Below, piece by piece: positions 1 through 9,458 of a stretch of DNA of 64,000 nt. Every line of letters starts with the position of its first letter. The first letter of the stretch is position 1. Where the stretch lies: NCBI RefSeq assembly GCF_011022235.1, contig NZ_JAAIYP010000007.1:62001-126000 (forward strand), given 5' to 3'. The notes beneath the pieces are model-generated. The model did no database searches. It saw nothing but the letters and a program-made list of their open reading frames with translations, and was not told where the DNA came from. The translations under genes and the position numbers were made by a program. This stretch comes from Magnetospirillum aberrantis SpK (lineage in GTDB: Bacteria; Pseudomonadota; Alphaproteobacteria; Rhodospirillales; Magnetospirillaceae).

Positions 1-764
1 CATTGCGGATTGGCCATCACCTCGTCCACGTCGGTATGGGAATAGCCCCACACATACAGCAGATCGGGATTCCACGCCAGGATGCGTTCCGGCGACACCT
101 CGCCGGTGCGCCGCTCGACCTCGTCGGCGGCGTTGACGATACCGGCGGTGCGCAACAGGTCGGACAGCACGCCCTCGCGTCCGGCCACCGTGTTCTGGCG
201 TCCCACCATCCACATGCCGCGCCGCCGCTGTTCCGGGGCAAGGCGGGCCGCGCGTCCGGCGACAAAGGCCATCATGGCGCGGGCTTCGTCCTCGGCCTTG
301 GCCGCCGCCTGTTCGGCGCCGAACAACCGCCCCTCAAGCGCCATGGCCGCCATCACCTCGTCGAAGGATTCGGGGCGCAGGGCGATCACCGTCAACCCCT
401 TGTCGGCCATGTAATCCACAAGCTGGCGGTTCAGGTCCCAGGTCACCACCAGATCGGGCTTGAGCGCCATCAACGCCTCGATATTGACGTCGACCGGCGT
501 GCCGACATCGGTGAAACGCCTCGCCGCGTCGGGAACGCTGGCCCGGATCAGGTCGTTGGCGAAGGCGAAGCGCGACACGCCCACCACCCGATCCCATGCC
601 CCCAGCGCGGCGACCAGTTCGTAGGTGTCAAGCAGCACCGCCCGCTTCACCGGCACCTCGACCGTCACCACCCGGCCGAACTTGTCGGTGACGGACAGGC
701 TTTCCGCATGGGCTTCGATTCCCAGGAAAAGCACCAGAAACAAGGCCACCACCCTGGCCGTCAT
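1..764 (-). CDS. Periplasmic substrate-binding protein of a cobalamin/siderophore ABC importer, partial
   Basis: Read on the minus strand from an ATG at 764, this frame stays open to the window edge, so the C-terminus is missing. The first 20 residues form a Sec signal peptide (MTARVVALFLVLFLGIEAHA, then ES). The mature part has the features of the FecB/BtuF periplasmic binding family: SVTDKFGRVVTVEVPVKRAV near the mature N-terminus, DVNIEALMALKPDLVV, then a long connecting helix and ILAWNPDLLYVW. Such proteins capture a vitamin B12 or Fe-siderophore complex for a BtuCD/FecCD permease, probably encoded beyond the left edge. It is divergent from a cobalamin riboswitch, which favours a corrinoid ligand, but the riboswitch faces the other way, so the substrate stays open. 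Confidence 0.8.
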   Translation of the reverse strand, partial: MTARVVALFLVLFLGIEAHAESLSVTDKFGRVVTVEVPVKRAVLLDTYELVAALGAWDRVVGVSRFAFANDLIRASVPDAARRFTDVGTPVDVNIEALMALKPDLVVTWDLNRQLVDYMADKGLTVIALRPESFDEVMAAMALEGRLFGAEQAAAKAEDEARAMMAFVAGRAARLAPEQRRRGMWMVGRQNTVAGREGVLSDLLRTAGIVNAADEVERRTGEVSPERILAWNPDLLYVWGYSHTDVDEVMANPQ

Positions 765-884
765 CGTCACCCACCCGTCAAATTATGCGACTGCGTTGGA
801 TTGGTAGGCGATCGCGACCACCTCAGGCAACCCTAAAGTGATGGTTGACAGGCTGGCGCCGCGGGTGCCAGTTTGCGCCCTGCG

Positions 885-1080
885 TACAGGTTCCCCATTG
901 GGCAAACCCCAGGGGATTAATAGGGAACACGGTAAGGACGACCCGTTTCGGGGCCGAATCCGTGGCTGCCCCCGCAACTGTGAGCGGCGAGCTTGCGTCC
1001 ACGCTTGACCACTGGGACATCCCCGGGAAGGTCGGACGCCAAGCCCTGACCCGCAAGCCAGGAGACCTGCCTGACGCCGT
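885..1080 (+). promoter_or_regulatory. Cobalamin (AdoCbl) riboswitch
   Basis: The run contains the conserved blocks of the class I cobalamin riboswitch in order: an ACAGGTTCCCC-like block at about 886-896, GGGATTAATAGGGAAC at 913-928, CGGT, ATCCGTGGCTGCCCCCGC at about 958-974 followed by AACTGTGA, CCACTG at about 1010, GGGAAGG, and the B12 box AGCCAGGAGACCTGCC at 1056-1071. It lies upstream of the radical SAM/cobN operon and should lower its expression when adenosylcobalamin is abundant. A TTGACA hexamer at 845-850 is a candidate -35 box, but I see no convincing -10. The exact outer ends of the aptamer and the expression platform (about 1080-1215) are not resolved. Confidence 0.93.
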
Positions 1081-1220
1081 CGCCCAACCGTCCGAGCGGG
1101 GTGTCTCGGGGGTGCGGAAGCCTTTCTTCCGATGGTGGTGACGTCGTTTCCGGCGCATGGCGCGGGACGGGTCCGGCCTGTCCGCGTCACGGCCGGATGG
1201 CTTTGTCGCGCGGAGGGCCG

Positions 1221-2210
1221 ATGGCTGGGCTTGATCTTCTTGTGGTGTGGGCGACGACCCGCTGTCAGCTGACGTGCCGCTATTGCTACATGTCGGCCGG
1301 CGACGGACCGGGCCGCGACCTCGATCCCGCCTTGTTCGCCGCCTTGCTGGACGCGGTGCCGCTGGCCCCCGGCGCGACGGTTCAGATCGCCGGCGGCGAA
1401 CCGGGACTGGTGCCCGAGGTGGTGGACACCGTCGCCGACGCCGCCTGGCGGTGCGGCGCCGGCCGCGTCGGCATCCAGACCAACGGACTGGCCATCGACG
1501 ACCGTTTCCTCGAACTGGTGCGGACCCGGCGCCTGGGCGTCGGCGTCAGCCTGGACGGTCCGACAGAGGTCAACGACGCCGTACGCGGCCGCACCGCCGA
1601 AGTCCTGGCCGGTTTGCGGCGCCTTGACGAAGCGTCCATCCCCTTTGGCATCACCACCGTTCTGACCCGGCAATCGCTTGCCGGCTTGCCGCGTATTGCC
1701 ATGTTGCTGGGCGGCTTCGCCCAGGCCCGTTCCATCGGGCTTGACATCCTGCGCCCGACGGGGCGGGGAAGCGACCTTTCCCTGCCCTCCGCGAGCGAGG
1801 TGGCCCACGCCTATGAGCAATTGGCGACCGCTCTGGCCTGGGTCAACCAAAGACGGCGCTGCCCCATCAAACTGCGCGAGGCGGCCAGCGTCGCCTGTGG
1901 CGAGAAACGCGCCTGTTGCCCGGCCGAGGAAGGGCGCGCGGCGGTGTTGACCCCCGACGGCACCTTGTGGCCGTGCGCCAGTCTGGTCGGCCAGACCGAA
2001 TATGCCTGCGGCACCGTGCATGCCCCCGACCACTCCCGGCTGGGCCGCGGCCTGCGCCCCGACGAATCGCAATGCGCGCGTTGCGCCCTGCCCGGCTGTC
2101 GCGGCCGCTGTCCGGCGCGGGCCACCCTTTCACCCCGCGCCGCCGCCCTGGATTGCGTGTTGCGCCGCGCAGCCCTTGCCCCGTCCACAGGAACTCACCA
2201 TGCGTCCTGA
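1221..2210 (+). CDS. SPASM-type radical SAM protein, riboswitch-controlled, unknown substrate
   Basis: This 329-residue protein carries a radical SAM cluster motif near the N-terminus: RCQLTCRYCYM gives C15-x3-C19-x2-C22. Its C-terminal third is cysteine-rich (CGEKRACC, TPDGTLWPCASL, QCARCALPGCRGRC), as in SPASM/Twitch domains that bind auxiliary Fe-S clusters. I chose the ATG at 1221 because GGAGG precedes it at 1212-1216; the frame is open upstream to 1101 but the translation there is unconvincing. It is the first gene after the cobalamin riboswitch, and its stop overlaps the cobN start by 11 nt, so it is probably translationally coupled to cobN. PqqE/NirJ-like peptide or cofactor modification is the family precedent. 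No standard cobalamin pathway step needs such an enzyme, so its job is unknown. Confidence 0.85.
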   Translation: MAGLDLLVVWATTRCQLTCRYCYMSAGDGPGRDLDPALFAALLDAVPLAPGATVQIAGGEPGLVPEVVDTVADAAWRCGAGRVGIQTNGLAIDDRFLELVRTRRLGVGVSLDGPTEVNDAVRGRTAEVLAGLRRLDEASIPFGITTVLTRQSLAGLPRIAMLLGGFAQARSIGLDILRPTGRGSDLSLPSASEVAHAYEQLATALAWVNQRRRCPIKLREAASVACGEKRACCPAEEGRAAVLTPDGTLWPCASLVGQTEYACGTVHAPDHSRLGRGLRPDESQCARCALPGCRGRCPARATLSPRAAALDCVLRRAALAPSTGTHHAS

Positions 2211-5200
2211 TCCCTTCGTCCTGGTGGTCGTGGATTCCACCGGCAGCACCTTGCCCAACCTGATCCGCGCCGTGCGCGCCCTGCCGCCTGAACCCCAGGT
2301 GCGGGTGATCGCGCGAACCCGCGACGACCTTTACGACGACAAGGCCATCGCCCGATGCTGCGCCGACATCGCCGGGGCTGACGCGCTGGTGCTTCTGCCC
2401 CATGGCGGCAGCGAATCCCTGCCCGGTTTCGACAGCCTGGTGGCGGCGGCGGCGGACAGGCTGGTCCATGTCCAGGTGTCGCCATCCTCGCCGGAAAGCC
2501 TGGAACTGGCACGGCGTTTCACCGCCGATTTCGCCAGCCCTGCCTTTGCCCGGCGTCAGGAATATCTGGCCAAGGGCGGCCCGGACAACGTGCGCCATCT
2601 GGTGCGTTTCATGGTCACCGGCGAAGCCCCCGTTCCGGCCGAGGTTGCGGTTCAAGGCATCTACCATCCCGATTACCACGGCGTATCCGACCCCGATTCG
2701 TATCTGGCCTGGGCTCGGGCCCGACTAGGAGACGACGCCCCGGTCATCGGCCTGTGGTTCTATCGCAGCGCCTGGCTGGCCGGCGATCTGGCCGCCTATG
2801 ACCAACTGATCGCCGAAATCGAAATCCAAGGCGGCATCCCGCTGGCGCTGTTCCACGTCCGCACCGCCGAAAGCGACCTGGGCGGCCTGAGGGTGGCGGA
2901 TCTGGCCCGGCGTTTCTTTCAGGGACGTATCGAGGTTCTGTTGTCGCCCATCAGTTTTTCCCTGGCGCGCATGGGCCATGGCTGCGACCGCATCCTGCCC
3001 GAATTGGACGTCCCGGTACTGCAACTGATCATCACCAGCAACCCGCGCGCGGTATGGGAGGAAACGGTACAGGCGGTAACGCCCCTGGACGTGTCCACCA
3101 ACGCCGCCCAACCGGAATTCGACGGCGTGGTGATCGGCACGGTGGTCGCCACCCGCGAACACGACGGCGAGGACCAGGAAACCGGGGCGCGGCTGGTCCG
3201 CCGCCAGCCGGTCGAGGACCGCTGCCGCCACACCATCGCCTGGGCCATGAACTGGGCGCGGCTGCGGCGCACGCCGCCCGAGCGGCGCAAGGTCGCCATC
3301 CTGTTCCACCACTACCCGCCCAAGAACGACCGCCTTGGCTCGGCGGTGGGGCTGGACAGCTTCGCCTCGGTCAAGGCCATCCTGGAACGGCTCAAGGCCG
3401 AAGGCTATCACGTCGCCCACGACTATGCCGACGGCGACCAGTTGGCGGCGGAATTGCTGGGACGGCTGACCAATGACCGCCGCTACCTGCCGCCCGAGGC
3501 CATGGCCGAACGCGCCGTGGCGCGCATCGACACGGACATCGTCCGGCAATGGCACGCCGCGCGAACCCCGACCATGCGCGCCGAGATGGACGACAAATGG
3601 GGGCCGGCGCCCGGCACCACCTTCGTCCATGACGGCAAGGTTCTGGTGGGCGGTGTCGTCAACGGCAACGTCTTCATCGGCATGCAGCCGCCACGCGCCC
3701 GCATGGAGGACGGCGACGAGCCGTCGGCGCAACAGGACGGCACGTCGATCCACGACCCCTACTTGCCGGCCACCCACCATTACCTGGGATATTACCGCTG
3801 GCTGCGCCAGGAATTCGGCGCCCAGGTGGTGTTCCACATCGGCACCCACGGCACGCTGGAATGGATGCCGGGCAAAAGCCTGGGGCTGTCGCGCGGCTGT
3901 TATCCCGACGCCGCCATCGCCGACCTGCCCAACCTTTATCCCTACAACATCAGCATTCCCGGCGAGGGCACCCAGGCCAAGCGCCGTTCCTATGCCTGCA
4001 TCCTGGACCACATGATCCCGGCCCAGACCCATGCCGGCCTGAGCGAGCCCTTGGCCGCCGTCGAGGAATGCCTGGAAAGGCTTTATTTCGTCGAGACCGA
4101 GGACCCGGCCAAGGTTGCGTTGGTGGTCGAACAATTGTGGGAGCGGGTTACCGCCGCCCATCTGGACCGCGACCTGGACCTGACCCGCCCAGAACTGGAC
4201 GCCGATCCTGCGGCAATCGCCAACCGCCTGCATTCCTATCTGTGCGAGGTCGAGGTGACGTCCATCAACGATGGGCTGCACGTCTTTGGCCAGCCGCCCG
4301 CCGGCAACCGTCTCAGCCAGACCCTGGTGCACCTGACCCGTCTGCCCACCGGTCCGCACGGATCGCTGTGGGACGCGCTGGCCGCCGCACGCGGGTTGGA
4401 CGGTCAGGATCTGCGCGACGATCCCGGCGGATTGCTGCCCCATCTCGGCCGCACCAAGGGGCAAGTGCTGGCGGAACTGGTGGACGCCGCCGCCGCCGCG
4501 TTGGACCGGCTGGAAGAAACCGGCTGGGACGAAGACACCCTGGACCGCGAGGCCGGCGGGTCGGCCCGGCTCGGCGCGGTGCTGCGCTTCATCCGCGACG
4601 ACATCCGGCCGCGCGTGCAAGGCGTCGCCGACGAATTGGAATATGCCGCACGCGGCACCGCCGGCCGGTTCGTGCCGCCGGGCGGATCGGGGGCGCCGAC
4701 CCGCGGCACGGTGGACATCCTGCCCACCGGCCGTAACTTCTTTTCCATCGACCCGCTGAAGATTCCAACGCCCGAGGCGTGGCAGGTGGGCTGTGCCATG
4801 GGCGACGCCCTGGTACAGCGTTTCCGCGCCGACGAAGGCCGCTGGCCCGAGCAACTGGGCATGGTGCTGTGGTCCAGCCCGACCATGCGCACGCGTGGCG
4901 ACGACGTGGCGCAAATCCTTTATCTGATGGGCGTGCGTCCGGTGTGGGAAGCGGGAAGCGACCGGGTCAAGGGCGTCGAGCCCATCCCGTTGGCCGAACG
5001 CAGCTTTCCCCGCCTGGACGTCACCGTGCGGGCCAGCGGCCTGTTCCGAGACACCTTCCCCAACATCATGGACCTGATCGACGAGGGCGTGCGCATGGTC
5101 GCCGCCCTGGCCGAGCCGGCCGACATGAACATCCTGGCGCGCAACGTGGCGATCGACGCCGAAACCCTGCGCAAGGCCGGCGTTCCGGCCGAGGAAATCG

Positions 5201-5952
5201 CCCGCCGAGCCGCCTTTCGGGTGTTCAGCGACCAGCCCGGAACCTATGGCGCCGGGGTCAACGCCCTGTTGAACAACGGCGGCTGGAAGGAGGTCGCCGA
5301 TCTGGGCGACATCTACATCCATTGGGGCGGTTTCGCCTATGGCGCCGGCACCTATGGCGAGGACCGGCGCGACGATTTCCGCACCCGCATGGGCCGCCTT
5401 GATCTGACGGTCAAGAATTCCGACACGCGCGAGCACGACATCTTCGCCAGCGACGACTTCAACTCGTATCACGGCGGCATGAATGCGGCGGTGGTGTCGG
5501 CCTCGGGCCGGCGGGCGCGATCCTATACCGGCGATTCCAACGATCCCCGCCGTCCGCGCATACGCTCCACCGCCGAGGAAGGGCGTTTCGTGTTCCGCAC
5601 CCGCGTCCTTAACCCGAAATGGATCGAGGGCATGAAACGCCACGGCTACAAGGGCGCCGGCGACCTGTCCAAGCTGGTGGAATACTGTTTCCAGTGGGAC
5701 GCCACCAGCAAGATCCTGGAAGACTGGCAATACGCCGAACTGGCGCGCACCTACGCCTTCGATCCGGCCATGCGTGACTTCTTCCGCGAACACAATCCCT
5801 ATGCGCTGCACAACATCACCGAACGGCTGTTGGAAGCCATCGAACGTGGGTTGTGGGCGAACCCGGGGGCCGACAGGGACCGGCTGCAAGCGCTGTATCT
5901 CGACGCCGAAGGCGACGTCGAGGACACACTGGCCCCGGCGGCGGCACAATGA
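2200..5952 (+). CDS. cobN: Cobaltochelatase large subunit CobN
   Basis: CobN is the large subunit of the ATP-dependent cobaltochelatase of the late-insertion (aerobic) cobalamin pathway, which inserts Co2+ into hydrogenobyrinate a,c-diamide. The predicted 1250 residues match the usual family length. The conserved CobN/ChlH core is visible: HHYPPKNDRLGSAVGLDSF, THHYLGYYRWLR, and around residue 544 FHIGTHGTLEWMPGK, followed by LPNLYPYNISIPGEG and later GTVDILPTGRNFFSIDP. The ATG at 2200 follows CAGGAACTC and begins MRPDPFVLVVVDSTGS; the open frame upstream of it is shadow coding of the preceding gene. The stop overlaps the next gene as ATGA. The AAA+ partners would be the ChlD/ChlI-like subunits downstream rather than CobS/CobT, an arrangement seen in several bacteria. 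Confidence 0.93.
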   Translation: MRPDPFVLVVVDSTGSTLPNLIRAVRALPPEPQVRVIARTRDDLYDDKAIARCCADIAGADALVLLPHGGSESLPGFDSLVAAAADRLVHVQVSPSSPESLELARRFTADFASPAFARRQEYLAKGGPDNVRHLVRFMVTGEAPVPAEVAVQGIYHPDYHGVSDPDSYLAWARARLGDDAPVIGLWFYRSAWLAGDLAAYDQLIAEIEIQGGIPLALFHVRTAESDLGGLRVADLARRFFQGRIEVLLSPISFSLARMGHGCDRILPELDVPVLQLIITSNPRAVWEETVQAVTPLDVSTNAAQPEFDGVVIGTVVATREHDGEDQETGARLVRRQPVEDRCRHTIAWAMNWARLRRTPPERRKVAILFHHYPPKNDRLGSAVGLDSFASVKAILERLKAEGYHVAHDYADGDQLAAELLGRLTNDRRYLPPEAMAERAVARIDTDIVRQWHAARTPTMRAEMDDKWGPAPGTTFVHDGKVLVGGVVNGNVFIGMQPPRARMEDGDEPSAQQDGTSIHDPYLPATHHYLGYYRWLRQEFGAQVVFHIGTHGTLEWMPGKSLGLSRGCYPDAAIADLPNLYPYNISIPGEGTQAKRRSYACILDHMIPAQTHAGLSEPLAAVEECLERLYFVETEDPAKVALVVEQLWERVTAAHLDRDLDLTRPELDADPAAIANRLHSYLCEVEVTSINDGLHVFGQPPAGNRLSQTLVHLTRLPTGPHGSLWDALAAARGLDGQDLRDDPGGLLPHLGRTKGQVLAELVDAAAAALDRLEETGWDEDTLDREAGGSARLGAVLRFIRDDIRPRVQGVADELEYAARGTAGRFVPPGGSGAPTRGTVDILPTGRNFFSIDPLKIPTPEAWQVGCAMGDALVQRFRADEGRWPEQLGMVLWSSPTMRTRGDDVAQILYLMGVRPVWEAGSDRVKGVEPIPLAERSFPRLDVTVRASGLFRDTFPNIMDLIDEGVRMVAALAEPADMNILARNVAIDAETLRKAGVPAEEIARRAAFRVFSDQPGTYGAGVNALLNNGGWKEVADLGDIYIHWGGFAYGAGTYGEDRRDDFRTRMGRLDLTVKNSDTREHDIFASDDFNSYHGGMNAAVVSASGRRARSYTGDSNDPRRPRIRSTAEEGRFVFRTRVLNPKWIEGMKRHGYKGAGDLSKLVEYCFQWDATSKILEDWQYAELARTYAFDPAMRDFFREHNPYALHNITERLLEAIERGLWANPGADRDRLQALYLDAEGDVEDTLAPAAAQ

Positions 5953-8900
5953 ACACCGAGGCGGACATGAGCAAGGTCACCTTCCTTTTCACCCACGCCA
6001 CCCTGGGCCGGGTGTGGAAACAGGCGCGGGCCTTGTTGCCCGCCGGCGTCGAATTGCGCGTGTCCAACCAAGGCGCGCCGTTCGATCCGGCCTTGCTGGA
6101 AGGATGCGACGCCGCCTATCTGGACGTCACCCGCCATGCCGGGTGTTTCGATCAGGTGGTGGAACTGGCCGCCGCCCTGCCGCTCGCCGTGCCCGGCGGT
6201 CCCGACACCATGGCGGCGATGCGACGCGACGATCCCGGCACGCGCGCCACCATCCAGGCCTATCTGACGGCGGGAACGGCCGAGGATCTGGCCCATGCCG
6301 CGCTTTACCTTCTGCATCGCGCCGGCAGGCGGGCCGAGCCGCCGCCGCCGCCCAACCCGCCAAGTCTGGCCGGAATCCACCACGACGGCCCGGCTATCGG
6401 CCCGGTAGTGGCCATCCTGTTCGACCGCAATTCGTGGCTGGACGGCGACACCGACACGGTGGACCACTGCGTCCGCGCGCTCCAGGACCAAGGCCTGGGC
6501 GCCCTGGCGCTTTATTGCGAGGCGGAACTGGCGCGGCGCCTGGGCGAGGACGGCCATCCCCTGGAACACCTGTTGCGTCCCGCCCTTCCCCGCCTTGCCG
6601 CCATCTGGAACCTGAGCGCCATGCATGGCCGGCTGGACCTGGACGGCGGCGGACCGTTCGCCCGTTTCGGTGTCCCGGTGTTCCAACTGCTGCGTCATTG
6701 GACCGGTCCCGAGAGCGGTTGGCGCGCCGCCCCCGAGGGGGTTTCCCCCATGGCGGTGGCGTTCAGCGTGACGCGGCCCGAACTGGTGGGGTGTGTGGAC
6801 CCCACCTTGGTCGCCGCCACCACCCGCGACGCCGACGACTTGCGCCGTTCGGCCCCCATCGCCGACCAGATCGCCCGGCTGGCTGGCCGCACCCGTGCCT
6901 GGGCGGATTTGCGCGGCAAACCCAACGCCGAGAAACGTGTCGCCATCATGGTGCACAACCCGCCATGCAAGGCGCTGGAAGCCACCATCGGATCGGCCGC
7001 CGCCTTGGACGGGCTGGCCAGCACGGTGCGCGTGCTGCACCGCCTGAAGGCCGAAGGCTACACCGTCGAGGCTCCGCCCGCCGACGGCGCCGAATTGCTG
7101 GACCTGTTCCTGTCGCGCAAGGCGATCAGCGAATTCCGTTGGACCAATGTCGAGGAAATCGTTGCCAAGGGCGGCGCCCTGACCTTTGTCGATGAAGACA
7201 CCTACCGCGCCGATTTCGACACCTTGTCCGCCGAAATACGCGAAAACGTGGACCGCGCCTGGGGGGCATTTCCGGCCAAGTCCATGGTGCACCGGCCGAA
7301 GGACGGCCCGCCCCGGCTGGTGGTCACCGGTCTGCGCTTCGGCAACGTCATGGTCATGACCGACCCCAAGCGCGGCTGTTACGGCCCGCGCTGCGACGGC
7401 GAGGTCTGCCGCATCCTGCACGAGCCCGACATTCCACCGCCGCACCATTGGCTGGCGACCTATTGGTTCCTCCAGCGCGAGGCCGACGCGCTGATCCACA
7501 TGGGGGCCGAAAGCGCGCTTGAATACCTGCCGGGCAAGCGGGTGGGACTGAGCGAGGATTGCTATTCCACCATTTCCCTGGGCAATTTGCCGTCGCTTTA
7601 TCCGTTCCTGGTCAACTCTCCCGGCGAGGGGCTGATCGCCAAGCGGCGTGGCCGCGCGGTCATGGTCGATCACCTGAGCGCGCCGGTGGCCCGCGCCGAC
7701 CGATTGGGCCGGCACTGGGACCGGATCGAGGACACACACCGCCAATATCTGGCGGCAGACGGCGGCCGCAGGCTGACCCTGGCGCACACCCTGCGGACAG
7801 AATTGGTGGGGCTGGGGCTGTTGGCCGACGACGCCGACGACGCGGCGCAAGCCCTGGCCATCGACCAGTTGCCGCGACGCCTGCAAGCCTTGCGCGGGCG
7901 CAAGCTGGCGGTGGGCCGCCACACCCTGGGCGTGGTGCCGGGCGAGGAATGGCGGGATTTGTACGTGGCCGAGGCCGGACGCGACCCCGACGCGGTTCGC
8001 GCCGGCCTGGCCCAGGTCGGGGCCGAACTGGACACGCTGGTCCGGGCGTTGGCCGGCGGCTTCGTCGAGCCGGGACCGGGCGGCCATCTGTCGCGCGGAC
8101 GCGTCGACATCCTGCCCACCGGCCGTAATTTCTATGGCGTCGATCTGGCGTTGTTGCCGACCGAGGCCGCCTGTACGGTGGGTGCCGCCTTGGGCGAGAA
8201 GCTGCTGAACGCCTATCTTGCCGACGAAGGCGAGTGGCCGCGCACCATCTCGCTGACCCTGTGGTCGAGCGACGCCTTCCAGGCCGATGGTGAACTGAGC
8301 GCCCAGGCGTTGTGGCTTTTGGGATGCCGCCCGACGCGCGACAGCAACGGTCGCGTCAGCGGTGTCGAGGCCATCCCCGCCGAAGAGATGGTCCTGTCCA
8401 CCCCGGACGGCCCCCGCAATCGCCCGCGCATCGACGTGATGATGCAGATGAGCGGCGTGGTGCGCGACACCTTGCCCGAGCTTTACGCCCTGTTCGACCG
8501 CGCCGTCGCCCTGGTGGCGGCGCTGGACGAGCCGGACACCGACAATTTCGTCCGCGCCCATGTCCGAGACCGCGAAGCGGAATTGGCCGCCACCCTGGGC
8601 GACCTGCCGGCCGCCGCGCTACGACGGCTGGCCCGTGCCCGGCTGTTTTCCGCCACGTCCGGCGCCTATGGCAGCGGCATCTCGCTGGCGCTCGACGCGG
8701 CGGCATGGCGAGACGACACCGATCTGGCCGAGGTCCTGGTCAATTGGAGCGGCCACGCCTATGACGGCGACGGCCGGGCCATGCCTGACGGCGCGGTGGT
8801 GTTGACGGAATACGCCCATCTGTTGAGGCGAACCGACATCGCCTTCCAGAAACAGGCGACACCCGACCACGACCTGTTGTCCATTTCCAGCTATCTCGAC

Positions 8901-9458
8901 ATCCAGGGCGGCACCGCCGCCGCCAAGCGCGGCCTGGGCGGCGGAACCATGCGGCTTTATTGGGGCGACACCCATTCCCCCGACGGCGCCCAGGTGCGCA
9001 CCGTCAAGGAGGAATTGAGCCAAAGCCTGGCCGCCACGCTGCTCAATCCCGACTGGCTGGAGATGAGCAAGGGCCGCGGCTATGCCGGCGCCCGCGACGT
9101 GGCCGAACGCACCAACCGGCTGTTCGGGTGGTCGGCCACCACCCATCAGGTGGACAAGGCGCAGTTCGACGCGGTGCACGACCGTTATGTCGCCGACCGC
9201 GCCAACCGTGAATGGCTGCGCGCCACCAACCCCTATGCCTTGGAAGAGGTCACCCGCCGCCTGTTGGAGGCCCAGGCACGCGGCCTGTGGGATGCCGGCG
9301 ACGAACGGCTGGCGGCGCTGCATGCCGCCGTGCTGGAGACCGAGGGCGACATGGAAGACCGCATGGGCTCGGCCGGCGGCGAGTTCCAGGGATCGTCGGT
9401 GGACGTGCTGACCCGCGACCGGGTCGAGGAGTGGTCCTATGACTTCCGCCTGCGCTGA
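5949..9458 (+). CDS. CobN/ChlH-like second large chelatase subunit, divergent core motif
   Basis: This 1169-residue paralog is collinear with CobN: KPNAEKRVAIMVHNPP, PPPHHWLATYWFLQ, LPSLYPFLVNSPGEG, GRVDILPTGRNFYGVD and a C-terminal EGDMEDR. At the core position (about residues 515-530) CobN's HIGTHGTLEWMPGK is replaced by HMGAESALEYLPGK. The second His and the HGT signature, widely conserved in CobN/ChlH/BchH, are therefore lost, while the distal Glu and PGK remain. The start is the ATG of an ATGA overlap with cobN; an internal ATG at 5967 behind GAGGCGG is an alternative. It sits between cobN and the AAA+ subunit genes and overlaps the ChlD-like gene by 20 nt. It could be a chelatase for another metal or tetrapyrrole, a regulatory subunit, or a duplicated CobN that lost catalysis. 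Confidence 0.82.
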   Translation: MNTEADMSKVTFLFTHATLGRVWKQARALLPAGVELRVSNQGAPFDPALLEGCDAAYLDVTRHAGCFDQVVELAAALPLAVPGGPDTMAAMRRDDPGTRATIQAYLTAGTAEDLAHAALYLLHRAGRRAEPPPPPNPPSLAGIHHDGPAIGPVVAILFDRNSWLDGDTDTVDHCVRALQDQGLGALALYCEAELARRLGEDGHPLEHLLRPALPRLAAIWNLSAMHGRLDLDGGGPFARFGVPVFQLLRHWTGPESGWRAAPEGVSPMAVAFSVTRPELVGCVDPTLVAATTRDADDLRRSAPIADQIARLAGRTRAWADLRGKPNAEKRVAIMVHNPPCKALEATIGSAAALDGLASTVRVLHRLKAEGYTVEAPPADGAELLDLFLSRKAISEFRWTNVEEIVAKGGALTFVDEDTYRADFDTLSAEIRENVDRAWGAFPAKSMVHRPKDGPPRLVVTGLRFGNVMVMTDPKRGCYGPRCDGEVCRILHEPDIPPPHHWLATYWFLQREADALIHMGAESALEYLPGKRVGLSEDCYSTISLGNLPSLYPFLVNSPGEGLIAKRRGRAVMVDHLSAPVARADRLGRHWDRIEDTHRQYLAADGGRRLTLAHTLRTELVGLGLLADDADDAAQALAIDQLPRRLQALRGRKLAVGRHTLGVVPGEEWRDLYVAEAGRDPDAVRAGLAQVGAELDTLVRALAGGFVEPGPGGHLSRGRVDILPTGRNFYGVDLALLPTEAACTVGAALGEKLLNAYLADEGEWPRTISLTLWSSDAFQADGELSAQALWLLGCRPTRDSNGRVSGVEAIPAEEMVLSTPDGPRNRPRIDVMMQMSGVVRDTLPELYALFDRAVALVAALDEPDTDNFVRAHVRDREAELAATLGDLPAAALRRLARARLFSATSGAYGSGISLALDAAAWRDDTDLAEVLVNWSGHAYDGDGRAMPDGAVVLTEYAHLLRRTDIAFQKQATPDHDLLSISSYLDIQGGTAAAKRGLGGGTMRLYWGDTHSPDGAQVRTVKEELSQSLAATLLNPDWLEMSKGRGYAGARDVAERTNRLFGWSATTHQVDKAQFDAVHDRYVADRANREWLRATNPYALEEVTRRLLEAQARGLWDAGDERLAALHAAVLETEGDMEDRMGSAGGEFQGSSVDVLTRDRVEEWSYDFRLR

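Noticed and set aside
3-836. Plus-strand frame at the left edge
   Set aside because: It is antisense to the binding-protein gene, whose minus frame gives a signal peptide and family motifs.
2725-8561. Long minus-strand open frames opposite cobN and its paralog
   Set aside because: They arise from high GC at third positions; the plus frames show conserved chelatase motifs and coupled starts and stops.
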